Positions 6,325-13,569 of a stretch of 14,108 bases of DNA are shown here, piece by piece (position 1 is the first letter of the stretch; each line of letters begins with the position of its first letter). Under the pieces are notes generated by a model. It was not told the origin of the DNA. It did no database searches and saw nothing but the letters and a program-made list of their open reading frames with translations. The DNA comes from Clostridia bacterium (GTDB lineage: Bacteria; Bacillota; Clostridia; Christensenellales; Aristaeellaceae), in assembly GCA_030526935.1 (NCBI GenBank), contig JAUNBY010000040.1, positions 1 through 14,108 of the forward strand, read 5' to 3'. A program made the position numbers and the translations under genes.

Positions 6325-7295
6325 TGGAACAGCTGTTAAAAGTCAGCCATCTGAAGAAGTATTTTAACACCCCCGCGGGACTTCTTCACGCCGTGGACGA
6401 CGTGAGCTTCACCATCGACAAACGCAAGACTCTTGGAGTGGTTGGAGAGTCCGGCTGCGGAAAATCGACGCTTGGGCGCGCCATACTTCGCCTTAACGAG
6501 CCGACATCCGGCGAAGTATGGTTTGAGGGCGAGAATATACTTGGGTTTTCTCAGCAGAGGCTTAAGGAACTGCGCCGGAAGATGCAGATAGTATTCCAGG
6601 ATCCCTTCGCCTCGCTCAACCCGCGCATGACGGTCTTCGAAACCATTGCCGAGCCGCTTTTGATACAAAAAATATTCTCGCGCAAGGATAAAAAGGCTCT
6701 GGAGAAGCAGGTGCTCGACATCATGTCGCTCGTGGGTCTCGCCGAGAGGCTGGTAAACAGCTTCCCGCACGAACTGGACGGCGGACGAAGGCAGCGTATA
6801 GGAATAGCGCGCGCCCTGGTACTCAAACCCCAGTTCATCGTCTGCGATGAGCCGGTAAGCGCGCTGGACGTTTCCATACAGGCGCAGATATTAAACCTCA
6901 TGCAGGATCTTCAAAGGGAATTGGGGCTGACCTACATGTTCATAACGCACGACATGTCCGTCGTCAGGCATATATCCGACGACATAGCGGTCATGTACTT
7001 AGGACAGATGGTCGAGAAGGCCCCCGCGCGGCGCATATTCGAAAGCCCGCTTCATCCATATACGAAGGCGCTTTTGTCGGCTATACCCGTGCCGGACCCC
7101 GATTACAAGGTCGATCGCATACTCCTCAACGGCGAGATATCATCGCCTATCAATCCCGGGCAGGGCTGCCGCTTCGCCAAACGCTGCCCCCACGCGCACG
7201 CGGGGTGCGAAGCGGGAGATATACCGCTCATCGAAGCTTCCGAGGGTCACTTTGTCGCGTGCACTCTTGCGGGCGCTGCGGCAGTCAATTCGTAA
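6324..7295 (+). CDS. ABC peptide transporter ATPase (DppF/OppF family) with altered signature motif
   Basis: This is the second ATPase, 323 residues. Its ATG overlaps the last base of the previous stop (TAATG), with GGGGAGG just upstream. Walker A GESGCGKST (41-49), Q-loop Gln92, Walker B CDEP (174-177), D-loop SALD and the switch His in FITHD are intact. The ABC signature reads LDGGRRQ (151-157) where LSGGQ/FSGGQ is normal, so the conserved Ser is an Asp (codon GAC at 6777-6779). In the ATPase dimer this signature should face the Walker A of the DppD-type partner, so that one ATP site is expected to be weakened. The C-terminal extension with Cys residues (CRFAKRC) matches the family. The length is normal and there is no frameshift. 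Confidence 0.95.
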   Translation: MEQLLKVSHLKKYFNTPAGLLHAVDDVSFTIDKRKTLGVVGESGCGKSTLGRAILRLNEPTSGEVWFEGENILGFSQQRLKELRRKMQIVFQDPFASLNPRMTVFETIAEPLLIQKIFSRKDKKALEKQVLDIMSLVGLAERLVNSFPHELDGGRRQRIGIARALVLKPQFIVCDEPVSALDVSIQAQILNLMQDLQRELGLTYMFITHDMSVVRHISDDIAVMYLGQMVEKAPARRIFESPLHPYTKALLSAIPVPDPDYKVDRILLNGEISSPINPGQGCRFAKRCPHAHAGCEAGDIPLIEASEGHFVACTLAGAAAVNS

Positions 7296-7344
7296 TCGCG
7301 CGGCAATCGCCGCTCGAAATATTTGTAAACAGGGAGGTTCTATC

Positions 7345-8844
7345 ATGAAAAAGCTCGTAAGCCTGATTCTCATCTGCGCGCTGTGTGTGGGCGTAATGGT
7401 TCCCGCCTTCGCCGTAAAGGATACCCTGACCTGGGCGCAGGGCGCCGACGTCACGAGTATGGATCCCCACATAGGCAAGGAAACCCCCGCCATTATGGTT
7501 ACCAACCAGATATTCGACACTCTGCTTACCACCAACGCCGACGGCGATATTGAAGGCCAGATAGCCGAGTCCTGGGAATACCTGTCCGACACCGAAATTC
7601 AGTTCAATATCCGCAAGGGCATAAAGTTCCACGACGGAAGCGACCTTACCGCCGAGGACGTGAAGTTCTCGCTCGACCGCGCCATAGCTTCCACCGCCGT
7701 CAGCTACATAGTCAACTTCATAAGCGAAGTTGAGCTTGTTGACGAATACACCGTCATAGTGCGCACCGCCAACCCCTACGCCGCGGCTCTGCGCAACCTG
7801 GCTCACCCCTCCGCGGCCATAGTGTCAAAGGCTTTTGTCGAGGCCGACGAGGAATATTTCACCCTCAACCCCATGGGTTCCGGCCCCTACAAATTCGTCG
7901 AGTGGCGTCAGGGCGATTCCGTGAAGCTCGAAGCCTTCGCCGATTATTATGCCGGCGAGCCGCTCACCAAAAACCTCGTCATGAAGGTTGTCCCCGAAGC
8001 CGCGCAGCGCACCATAGCGCTTGAGACCGGAGAAATCGACCTGGCTACCGACATTCAGGCCAACGACGCCATTCGCGTTCAGGAATCCGAAGATCTCGTG
8101 CTCTACGAGGAGGCGGGTCTGAGCTGCTGGTACATCTCTATGAACATGAGAAAGGCGCCCTTTGATAAAGTGGAAGTCCGCCAGGCCATACGTTACGCCA
8201 TTGACGCTCCCGCCATCATCGACGCCATAATGTACGGCGCGGGCGAACCCGCCGCCGACCTCATCGCCCCCGCGGTATTCGGCTACGCGGGCGACGAGCC
8301 TTACGAGTACAACCCCGACAAGGCTCGCGAGCTTCTGGCCGAAGCCGGATACGCGGACGGGTTCAGCTGCACGCTGTGGGTCAACGACAACCAGAGCCGC
8401 ATAGAGTGCTGCCAGGCGGTCGCGGGCATGCTTCTCGACATAGGCATAGACTGCCAGGTGGAGATAATGGAATTCGGCAGCTTCATCGAGAGATGCTCTT
8501 CCGGCGAGCATGACATGGCTTACTTCGGCTGGACGACTTCGACCGCCGACGCCGACTATACCTACTATCCGCTTATCCACTCCACCCAGACCGGCGCTCC
8601 CGGCAACCGCAGCTTCATCCAGGATCCCGAAGCCGACAGGCTCATAGAGCTAGGGCGCAATTCCACCGACGAGGCTACCCGAAAGGAAGCTTACGCCGAG
8701 CTTGAAAAGATTCTGCAGGACGTATCCCCCAACGCCCCGATATTCTACTCCACCATCAACGCCGGCGCCAATAAAAACGTCGAGAACTTCGTCCTCGAAC
8801 CCGCCGGATACCATAAGCTCGAAGGCGTAACCGTCGCCGAATAA
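7345..8844 (+). CDS. Extracellular solute-binding protein, family 5 (DppA/OppA type)
   Basis: The product (499 residues) binds the substrate outside the membrane and delivers it to the two permeases. GGGAGG lies 7 bases before the ATG. The signal peptide is MKKLVSLILICALCVG plus VMVPAFA, with a likely signal peptidase I cleavage after AFA at residue 23; no convincing lipobox is present. The mature protein shows the family pattern: 'TLTWAQGADVTSMDPH' at the start, 'FNIRKGIKFHDGSDLTAEDV', 'NPMGSGPYKF' and 'YNPDKARELLAEAGY'. It is the last gene of the importer operon, 49 bases after the second ATPase. The substrate is unknown; the peptide and amidase genes downstream favour small peptides or amide compounds. 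Confidence 0.95.
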   Translation: MKKLVSLILICALCVGVMVPAFAVKDTLTWAQGADVTSMDPHIGKETPAIMVTNQIFDTLLTTNADGDIEGQIAESWEYLSDTEIQFNIRKGIKFHDGSDLTAEDVKFSLDRAIASTAVSYIVNFISEVELVDEYTVIVRTANPYAAALRNLAHPSAAIVSKAFVEADEEYFTLNPMGSGPYKFVEWRQGDSVKLEAFADYYAGEPLTKNLVMKVVPEAAQRTIALETGEIDLATDIQANDAIRVQESEDLVLYEEAGLSCWYISMNMRKAPFDKVEVRQAIRYAIDAPAIIDAIMYGAGEPAADLIAPAVFGYAGDEPYEYNPDKARELLAEAGYADGFSCTLWVNDNQSRIECCQAVAGMLLDIGIDCQVEIMEFGSFIERCSSGEHDMAYFGWTTSTADADYTYYPLIHSTQTGAPGNRSFIQDPEADRLIELGRNSTDEATRKEAYAELEKILQDVSPNAPIFYSTINAGANKNVENFVLEPAGYHKLEGVTVAE

Positions 8845-8864
8845 TAAACCCGTCACAAATAATG

Positions 8865-8901
8865 AGGAGGGCTTTGGAGCGAACGGCTCCGAGGCTCTCC
8901 T
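8865..8901 (+). terminator. Long hairpin after the solute-binding protein gene
   Basis: Bases 8865-8880 pair with 8886-8901 over 16 bp, including three G-U pairs, around the loop GAACG. The bases behind it (TGCCTTGAAC) are only partly T-rich. Such hairpins after a binding-protein gene can end or trim the message and protect its 3' end, leaving the downstream hydrolases less expressed. Confidence 0.6.
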
Positions 8902-8967
8902 TGCCTTGAACGCGAAAATGATAACATCTCAGCGCGAATAATATAATTAAAATCGGAGGACATCGGG

Positions 8968-9744
8968 ATGTTTTTAAGCCATATGACATGGCCTCAGGTC
9001 GAGGCGTATTTCAAGAAAAACGACGCGGTGCTGCTAAGCGTCGGAAGCATCGAATGCCATGGCAGACACCTGCCGTTGGGCACGGATACCCTCGTGCCGG
9101 ATCATCTGCTCAAAACCATTGACGAAAAAAGCGATATACTCATCGCGCCGACGATTCCATATGGCGCTTGCGACAGCTTAAAGGAGTATCCGGGGACGAT
9201 AAACCTTGGAATTGACCTGCTCTACCGGCTTCTCAAGCAGATAACCGACGAATTGTACCGCCATGGCGCACGACACTTTGTGATACTTAACGGCCACGGC
9301 GGGAATTGCCGCACGATAGACCAGATAGGCTTTGATCTGCAAAGGCGCGGCGCGCTGCTGGCAGAATTGAACTGGTGGCTTATGGCGTGGGACATGAACC
9401 CCGCGTGGAAAGGCGGTCACGGCGGCGGCGAGGAAACGGCGGCCATAATGGGGATAGACCCCTCTCTTGTAGATAAAAGCGAATTCGGAGGACCGCTTAA
9501 ATTTAAGCACCTCACGCCAAATATCGAAACGACGGGCTTTTTGTCCAGCGTCTATAAGGGCGTGACTATAAACATCCCTCGAGTTACAAATACCATAACC
9601 GACAGCGGATGGATAGGCCCGGATCACCCTTCTACCGCCACGGAGGAATGGGGACGGGAAATGCTCAAAGCCACTGCCGACTATATCGTTGACTTCATAG
9701 GGGAATTCAAAAAGGCTAAGCTCGGTATTCAGGAGGATATATGA
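8968..9744 (+). CDS. Creatininase-family metal-dependent amidohydrolase
   Basis: The product (258 residues) belongs to the creatininase fold, cytoplasmic metallohydrolases that open cyclic amides or cleave formamides. The family landmarks are present: VGSIECHGRHLPLGTD (25-40), which supplies the metal ligands Glu29, His31 and Asp40 by homology; NGHGGN (108-113, His110); and GGHGGGEETA (149-158, His151 and Glu155). The first motif normally reads EQHGPHLP; here it is ECHGRHLP, with Gln replaced by Cys and Pro by Arg beside the metal site. The substrate is therefore uncertain and creatinine is not implied. GGAGG lies 8 bases before the ATG. It follows the transporter's terminal hairpin, and its stop overlaps the next start (ATGA), so the two hydrolases are translated together. 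Confidence 0.9.
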   Translation: MFLSHMTWPQVEAYFKKNDAVLLSVGSIECHGRHLPLGTDTLVPDHLLKTIDEKSDILIAPTIPYGACDSLKEYPGTINLGIDLLYRLLKQITDELYRHGARHFVILNGHGGNCRTIDQIGFDLQRRGALLAELNWWLMAWDMNPAWKGGHGGGEETAAIMGIDPSLVDKSEFGGPLKFKHLTPNIETTGFLSSVYKGVTINIPRVTNTITDSGWIGPDHPSTATEEWGREMLKATADYIVDFIGEFKKAKLGIQEDI

Positions 9745-10808
9745 ACACCATTGAAGTAATAAGGGAGTTTTCAAACGCCAACGGCGCCCCCGGCTTTGAG
9801 GACGAGGTATTGGCTGTCGCTCGCCGCCATGCGCCCGCGAGCCTTGATATAAAAGAGGACAGCCTCAGAAATCTCTATATGAGAAGGCGCGACAATACCG
9901 GATGTAACCCGGTAGTACAGCTCGACGCGCATTCCGACGAGGTGGGCTTCATGGTTCAGGCCATTCGCCCGGACGGAACGCTGAAGTTCATACCCCTCGG
10001 AGGATGGGTGGCCAGCAATATACCCGCGCACAAAGTGCGCGTAAGGACGAAGGATTCAAGCTATATTCCGGGCGTCACCACAGCCAAGCCCCCGCACTTT
10101 ATGACGGAGGCCGAGCGCAGGCAGATGCCGGAAGTGCCTCAAATGTCTATAGACATTGGCGCAAGCTCTGACATTCAGGCGCGGGAAGAATTTGGCGTAA
10201 GGATAGCCGAGCCTGTCGTTCCCGACGTCGAGTTTCAGTATGACGAAAAGCACGATTTGATGATCGGCAAGGCGTTTGACTGCAGGCTCGGCTGTGCGGC
10301 CATGCTCGCTACGCTCGACGCCCTCGAAGGCCAAAGTCTTAGCGTAGACGTCGTAGGCGCGATGGCGGCTCAGGAGGAAATGGGGACGCGCGGGGCGACG
10401 GTTACCGCCAATGCCGTCAAGCCCGATATCGCCATCGTGTTCGAGGGCTGCCCGGCTGATGACACCGTGGTACAGCCTTATGAAATTCAGACGGCTATAC
10501 GCAAAGGCCCCATGCTTCGTCATATAGACGCGGGCATGATAACCAACCCGCGCTTTCAGCGCTTTGCCCTCGACCTCGCCTCGGAACTGGAAATCCCCTG
10601 CCAGGAATCGGTTCGCTCCGGCGGATCGACAAACGGCCGGGCGATACACCTTTCAAACATGGGCGTTCCCGTTATAGTCATAGGTCTGCCCGTTCGTTAT
10701 ATACACAGTCATTATGGCATAGCCTCCCATGAGGATTTAAAAAACGCCGTCAAACTCGCCGTTGAAATCATACGCAGGCTCAACCGGGAGGTCATTTCGC
10801 GGTTTTGA
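9741..10808 (+). CDS. M42-family metallo-aminopeptidase
   Basis: The product (355 residues) is a cytoplasmic dinuclear-metal aminopeptidase of the glutamyl aminopeptidase/YsdC/FrvX class, usually a large self-compartmentalising complex that trims short peptides. Visible landmarks are the metal His/Asp in LDAHSDEVGF, the bridging Asp in FDCRLG, the catalytic Glu pair in QEEMGTRG, FEGCPADD, the substrate-site GGSTNGRAIH, and the last metal His in RYIHSHYGI. The ATG at 9741 overlaps the creatininase-family stop by 4 bases, with AGGAGG 4 bases upstream. With the peptide importer two genes upstream, the natural reading is degradation of imported peptides to amino acids. Older database names such as endoglucanase or cellulase for this family should be ignored. 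Confidence 0.95.
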   Translation: MNTIEVIREFSNANGAPGFEDEVLAVARRHAPASLDIKEDSLRNLYMRRRDNTGCNPVVQLDAHSDEVGFMVQAIRPDGTLKFIPLGGWVASNIPAHKVRVRTKDSSYIPGVTTAKPPHFMTEAERRQMPEVPQMSIDIGASSDIQAREEFGVRIAEPVVPDVEFQYDEKHDLMIGKAFDCRLGCAAMLATLDALEGQSLSVDVVGAMAAQEEMGTRGATVTANAVKPDIAIVFEGCPADDTVVQPYEIQTAIRKGPMLRHIDAGMITNPRFQRFALDLASELEIPCQESVRSGGSTNGRAIHLSNMGVPVIVIGLPVRYIHSHYGIASHEDLKNAVKLAVEIIRRLNREVISRF

Positions 10809-10834
10809 GTGAGACTTTGATGGAAGGTGTGATG

Positions 10835-10870
10835 TTGTGGGGGCGGCTTTTGTTTGCTTAGCCCCCATAA
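10835..10870 (+). terminator. Hairpin after the M42 peptidase gene
   Basis: TTGTGGGGGC (10835-10844) pairs with GCCCCCATAA (10861-10870), with one G-U pair, around a 16-base loop. No T-run follows, so it is a weak terminator candidate 27 bases after the stop codon. Confidence 0.35.
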
Positions 10871-10878
10871 TTACGCCA

Positions 10879-10906
10879 TTGCATACTTTTGGGCTTGCAT
10901 ACTTTT
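10879..10906 (+). repeat. Direct repeat TTGCATACTTTT x2 upstream of nrfA promoters
   Basis: TTGCATACTTTT occurs at 10879-10890 and again at 10895-10906, separated by GGGC, so the period is 16 bases. It ends 12 bases before the first -35 box of nrfA, the position expected for an activator site. The binding protein is unknown. Confidence 0.5.
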
Positions 10907-10918
10907 TTACTTATATGC

Positions 10919-10957
10919 TTGATAAAATATTGACATTCTCGTATAATATGGTATACT
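10919..10957 (+). promoter_or_regulatory. Two overlapping promoters of nrfA
   Basis: The first is TTGATA (10919-10924), a 17-base spacer and TATAAT (10942-10947). The second is TTGACA (10930-10935), a 16-base spacer and TATACT (10952-10957). Both lie on the plus strand about 100 bases before the nrfA ATG. The second -10 and the next eight bases are identical to those of the CheC-like promoter. Confidence 0.65.
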
Positions 10958-11056
10958 GTCATTGTGCAGCGAATCTCTGCGGCGGCAAGCAAAGACTCGC
11001 CTTCCTTCGCTTTATCCCGTTGTTTATTGCCGCAAATAAAAAGAGGAGGTATCGTA

Positions 11057-12235
11057 ATGAAGAAGCCGCTTATCATTTTAATCGTGATTATGCTCTTATG
11101 CGCCGCCGCCTGCGCCGAACCTGCCAAGGTCGTACAGACCGGTACGGGCGTAAGCGTCGTACCCGCGACCCAATGGGCCGAACTGTACCCGGATATCTAC
11201 GCGTCTTATTTGAAAAACGCCGAGAATTCCGAGGTAATAGACCACGTTGAGGAATATCCGATGATCGCCACCATCTATGAGGGAATGGCCTTCAACGCGT
11301 ATTACGGCAGCGCTCGCGGGCACTACTATACCATTGAGGACGTGACCGCCACGGGGCGTCCGCACGCTCTGGCCAACTGCTTCACCTGTAAGACCCCCGA
11401 TTTTACCGCCGCGGTAAATAACGAGGGCGTGAGCGCCTATACCATACCCTTTGAGGACATGCTGGCGCGTGTAAACGAAAGCATCAGCTGCTACAATTGT
11501 CACGCTAACGACTCGCAGGGCGTCACCGTCACCCACACCTACCTTTCAGACGCGCTTGGGGCGGATTTTGACAGCGTACCCGGAGGATTGACAGCCTGTG
11601 CTCAGTGTCACGTCGAATACTACTTCGATCCCGATACAAAAGCCACGACTCTTCCCTACACTTCTCTTTCCGTTATGAATCCCGACGATATGTACGCGTA
11701 TTTCGAGGAGATGAACTTCTCGGATTACACCAATCCCCGCACCGGCGTAAAGCAGCTCAAGGTGCAGCACCCCGAATTTGAGACGTATTTGGGCGAGGGC
11801 GGAGTACACGCGGGAACCTTCACCTGCGCCGACTGTCATATGGGCACATCCGTAAACGACGCGGGTGAATCATATGTCAACCACTACTGGACAAGCCCCC
11901 TCGACAACGAGGAAATACAGCAGACCTGCTCCGCCTGTCACACCGATCTTGAAGGATTCGTCAAGGGCATTCAGGAACACGCCGAGGAGCGCACCATCTC
12001 CATCGGAAACAAGCTGGTAACCCTCACGAATCAACTGGCCGACGCGGTTTCCTCCGGCAACTATACCGAGGACGAACTCGAGGCCATACGCGCGCTCAAC
12101 CGCAAAGGCCAATGGTATTGGGATTTTGTATTTGTCGAGAACAGCGAGGGCGCTCACAATTCAAAGCTGACCGATTCCTGCCTGGACAAGGCAGAGGCGC
12201 TGATAGACGAAGCGCTGGCGCTTTTTAAGGTATAA
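11057..12235 (+). CDS. nrfA: Ammonia-forming cytochrome c nitrite reductase (c552)
   Basis: The product (392 residues) reduces nitrite to ammonium with six electrons outside the cytoplasmic membrane. The catalytic heme site is the unusual CFTCK (108-112), where Lys is the heme ligand, and four ordinary heme sites follow: CYNCH (145-149), CAQCH (181-185), CADCH (257-261) and CSACH (291-295). NrfA landmarks RPHALANC, CHVEYYF (active-site Tyr) and LKVQHPE (active-site His and calcium region) are intact. A signal peptide (residues 1-20) ends in ACA-EPA. The protein is shorter than the roughly 480-residue proteobacterial enzyme but has all five hemes. AGGAGGT lies 6 bases before the ATG. The next gene, resB, serves heme attachment. 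The usual quinol-oxidising partner NrfH is not next to it. Confidence 0.95.
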   Translation: MKKPLIILIVIMLLCAAACAEPAKVVQTGTGVSVVPATQWAELYPDIYASYLKNAENSEVIDHVEEYPMIATIYEGMAFNAYYGSARGHYYTIEDVTATGRPHALANCFTCKTPDFTAAVNNEGVSAYTIPFEDMLARVNESISCYNCHANDSQGVTVTHTYLSDALGADFDSVPGGLTACAQCHVEYYFDPDTKATTLPYTSLSVMNPDDMYAYFEEMNFSDYTNPRTGVKQLKVQHPEFETYLGEGGVHAGTFTCADCHMGTSVNDAGESYVNHYWTSPLDNEEIQQTCSACHTDLEGFVKGIQEHAEERTISIGNKLVTLTNQLADAVSSGNYTEDELEAIRALNRKGQWYWDFVFVENSEGAHNSKLTDSCLDKAEALIDEALALFKV

Positions 12236-12239
12236 ACGG

Positions 12240-12267
12240 TGGCGTGACGTCTTTTGGCGTCACGCCA
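12240..12267 (+). terminator. Perfect hairpin directly after nrfA
   Basis: TGGCGTGACG (12240-12249) and CGTCACGCCA (12258-12267) pair perfectly over 10 bp around an 8-base loop, 4 bases after the nrfA stop. The following TATATTG is a poor U-tract, so partial termination or 3'-end protection of the nrfA message is more likely than a full stop. Confidence 0.5.
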
Positions 12268-12284
12268 TATATTGACACAAACGA

Positions 12285-12310
12285 CGGCAGAGAAGGCTTC
12301 TTTTCTGCCG
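12285..12310 (+). terminator. Second hairpin, just before the resB ribosome site
   Basis: Bases 12285-12295 pair with 12300-12310 over 11 bp (one G-U) around the tetraloop GCTT, followed by ATTTATATAC. The resB AGGAG begins 11 bases later. It may attenuate transcription into resB or affect its translation. Confidence 0.5.
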
Positions 12311-12320
12311 ATTTATATAC

Positions 12321-12325
12321 AGGAG
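12321..12325 (+). promoter_or_regulatory. Ribosome binding site that sets the TTG start of resB
   Basis: AGGAG lies 8 bases before the TTG at 12334. An in-frame GTG at 12244 lies inside the first hairpin and has no ribosome site, so it is rejected as a start. Confidence 0.7.
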
Positions 12326-12333
12326 AAGAAGCT

Positions 12334-13569
12334 TTGAAAAAATTCCTTTCATTCTTTCGTTCAATGGGATTTGGCATGGCGCTGTTGATTCTGATACTCG
12401 CGTTTTCGCTTGCCGGATCCCTTATCCCCCAGGGCGCGCAAAGATCCGTATATGTGAACAACTACTCGGGCAACGGCGCTGACATTATACTCGCGCTCGG
12501 ACTCGACCATGTGTTTTCGACGCCTTATTTTATCGCGCTGATGGCGGTTCTGTCATTGAATCTGGCGCTTTGCTCGCTCGTGCGTCTGGCGCGGATTCGC
12601 AATGCCGGCCGGGCTCTATTGGCGAAGGCATCCGTGGCTGAAATTCAAAAGACATATGGCGCGGATTGCGCCAAAAAATTGCGCCCGTACTTGAAGTCCC
12701 GCCATTTTCACGAGCGCGATTCGGACGGTCAGGTATATTCAAAGCACCTGTGGGGCTTCTATGGTTCATATTTGACGCATCTGTCGCTGCTTTTGGTGCT
12801 TATATCAGGCGCGGCGGTCGCGTACCTCGCCGATGTGCAGGACTATACCGTAATGCCCGGGAATACGCTTACTCTGGAAGACGGAACAAATCTCGAGGTC
12901 ATTTCCTTTCGAATAGAGGATGAAGCGGGCAATCTCGATTATACCAGCGTTCTTCAAATGACCTCGCGGGACGGTTCGAGCGTTCGTGAAGGCAGCATAC
13001 GCGTAAACGAACCGATGCGTTTTGGCGATTACAAGGTCTATCAGCAAACCTACGGTACGGCGGGAAGCGTCCGTATAACAAACGCGCTTAACGGCATAAG
13101 CGAGGAATTGACTATAACCGAGCAGTGTTTTTTAACACTCGACGGAGTAAACGGCATGTTTTACCGGGCTTTGTATCCCGGATATATATCAGACGCGGAC
13201 GGCAACGTCACGCTCATTACCTCCACGTCCGGCGAGTACGCCGATCCAGTATATGATATTTTGTCCTTTTCGGACGGGGTTTCCACGCCCATTCTCGCTT
13301 TTCCCGGAGAAACCCTTACTATCGGCGATGTAAGCTTCACGATGCTCGATCCCGTAAGCTACCCGGGCCTTCGAGTAAAGCATTTGCCCGGCGCGGTGTC
13401 AGTGGCGCTGTACGCGGCGTTTGTGCTTATGCTATTTGCTCTTTACCTGTGCTTTTTCATGCCGCCCATATGTGTTCGCGTTACCGACGAAGGCTATGCC
13501 ATATTAAGCCCCAAAGATCAGATGGATCTTTCGCGCGATATCGACGAATACCTGGAAAGCACCGTCTAA
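12334..13569 (+). CDS. resB: Cytochrome c biogenesis protein ResB (Ccs1), system II
   Basis: The product (411 residues) is the ResB/Ccs1 half of the system II cytochrome c synthase, which brings heme across the membrane and attaches it to CxxCH motifs. The topology fits the family: membrane helices at about 11-31, 64-83 and 146-167, a large extracytoplasmic domain of about 200 residues, and a last helix near the C terminus followed by CFFMPP. The early GSLIPQG motif after the first helix and His149 in the third helix (YLTHLSLLLVL) are typical. The TTG start at 12334 is set by AGGAG and places KKFLSFFRS before the first helix. Its position after nrfA suggests it matures NrfA, whose catalytic site needs CxxCK recognition. 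The partner CcsA is not downstream in this window. Confidence 0.92.
   Translation: MKKFLSFFRSMGFGMALLILILAFSLAGSLIPQGAQRSVYVNNYSGNGADIILALGLDHVFSTPYFIALMAVLSLNLALCSLVRLARIRNAGRALLAKASVAEIQKTYGADCAKKLRPYLKSRHFHERDSDGQVYSKHLWGFYGSYLTHLSLLLVLISGAAVAYLADVQDYTVMPGNTLTLEDGTNLEVISFRIEDEAGNLDYTSVLQMTSRDGSSVREGSIRVNEPMRFGDYKVYQQTYGTAGSVRITNALNGISEELTITEQCFLTLDGVNGMFYRALYPGYISDADGNVTLITSTSGEYADPVYDILSFSDGVSTPILAFPGETLTIGDVSFTMLDPVSYPGLRVKHLPGAVSVALYAAFVLMLFALYLCFFMPPICVRVTDEGYAILSPKDQMDLSRDIDEYLESTV

Noticed and set aside
7825..8580. 251-codon open frame on the minus strand
   Set aside because: It is antisense to the solute-binding protein gene and arises from the GC-rich codon pattern of that gene.
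10837..11250. 137-codon open frame on the plus strand before nrfA
   Set aside because: It runs through the nrfA promoters and ribosome site into nrfA in another frame. A start at 10837 has no ribosome site.
12272..12300. TTGACA between nrfA and resB as an internal promoter
   Set aside because: No -10-like hexamer lies 15-19 bases downstream; the position is inside the second hairpin and reads GGCTTC.
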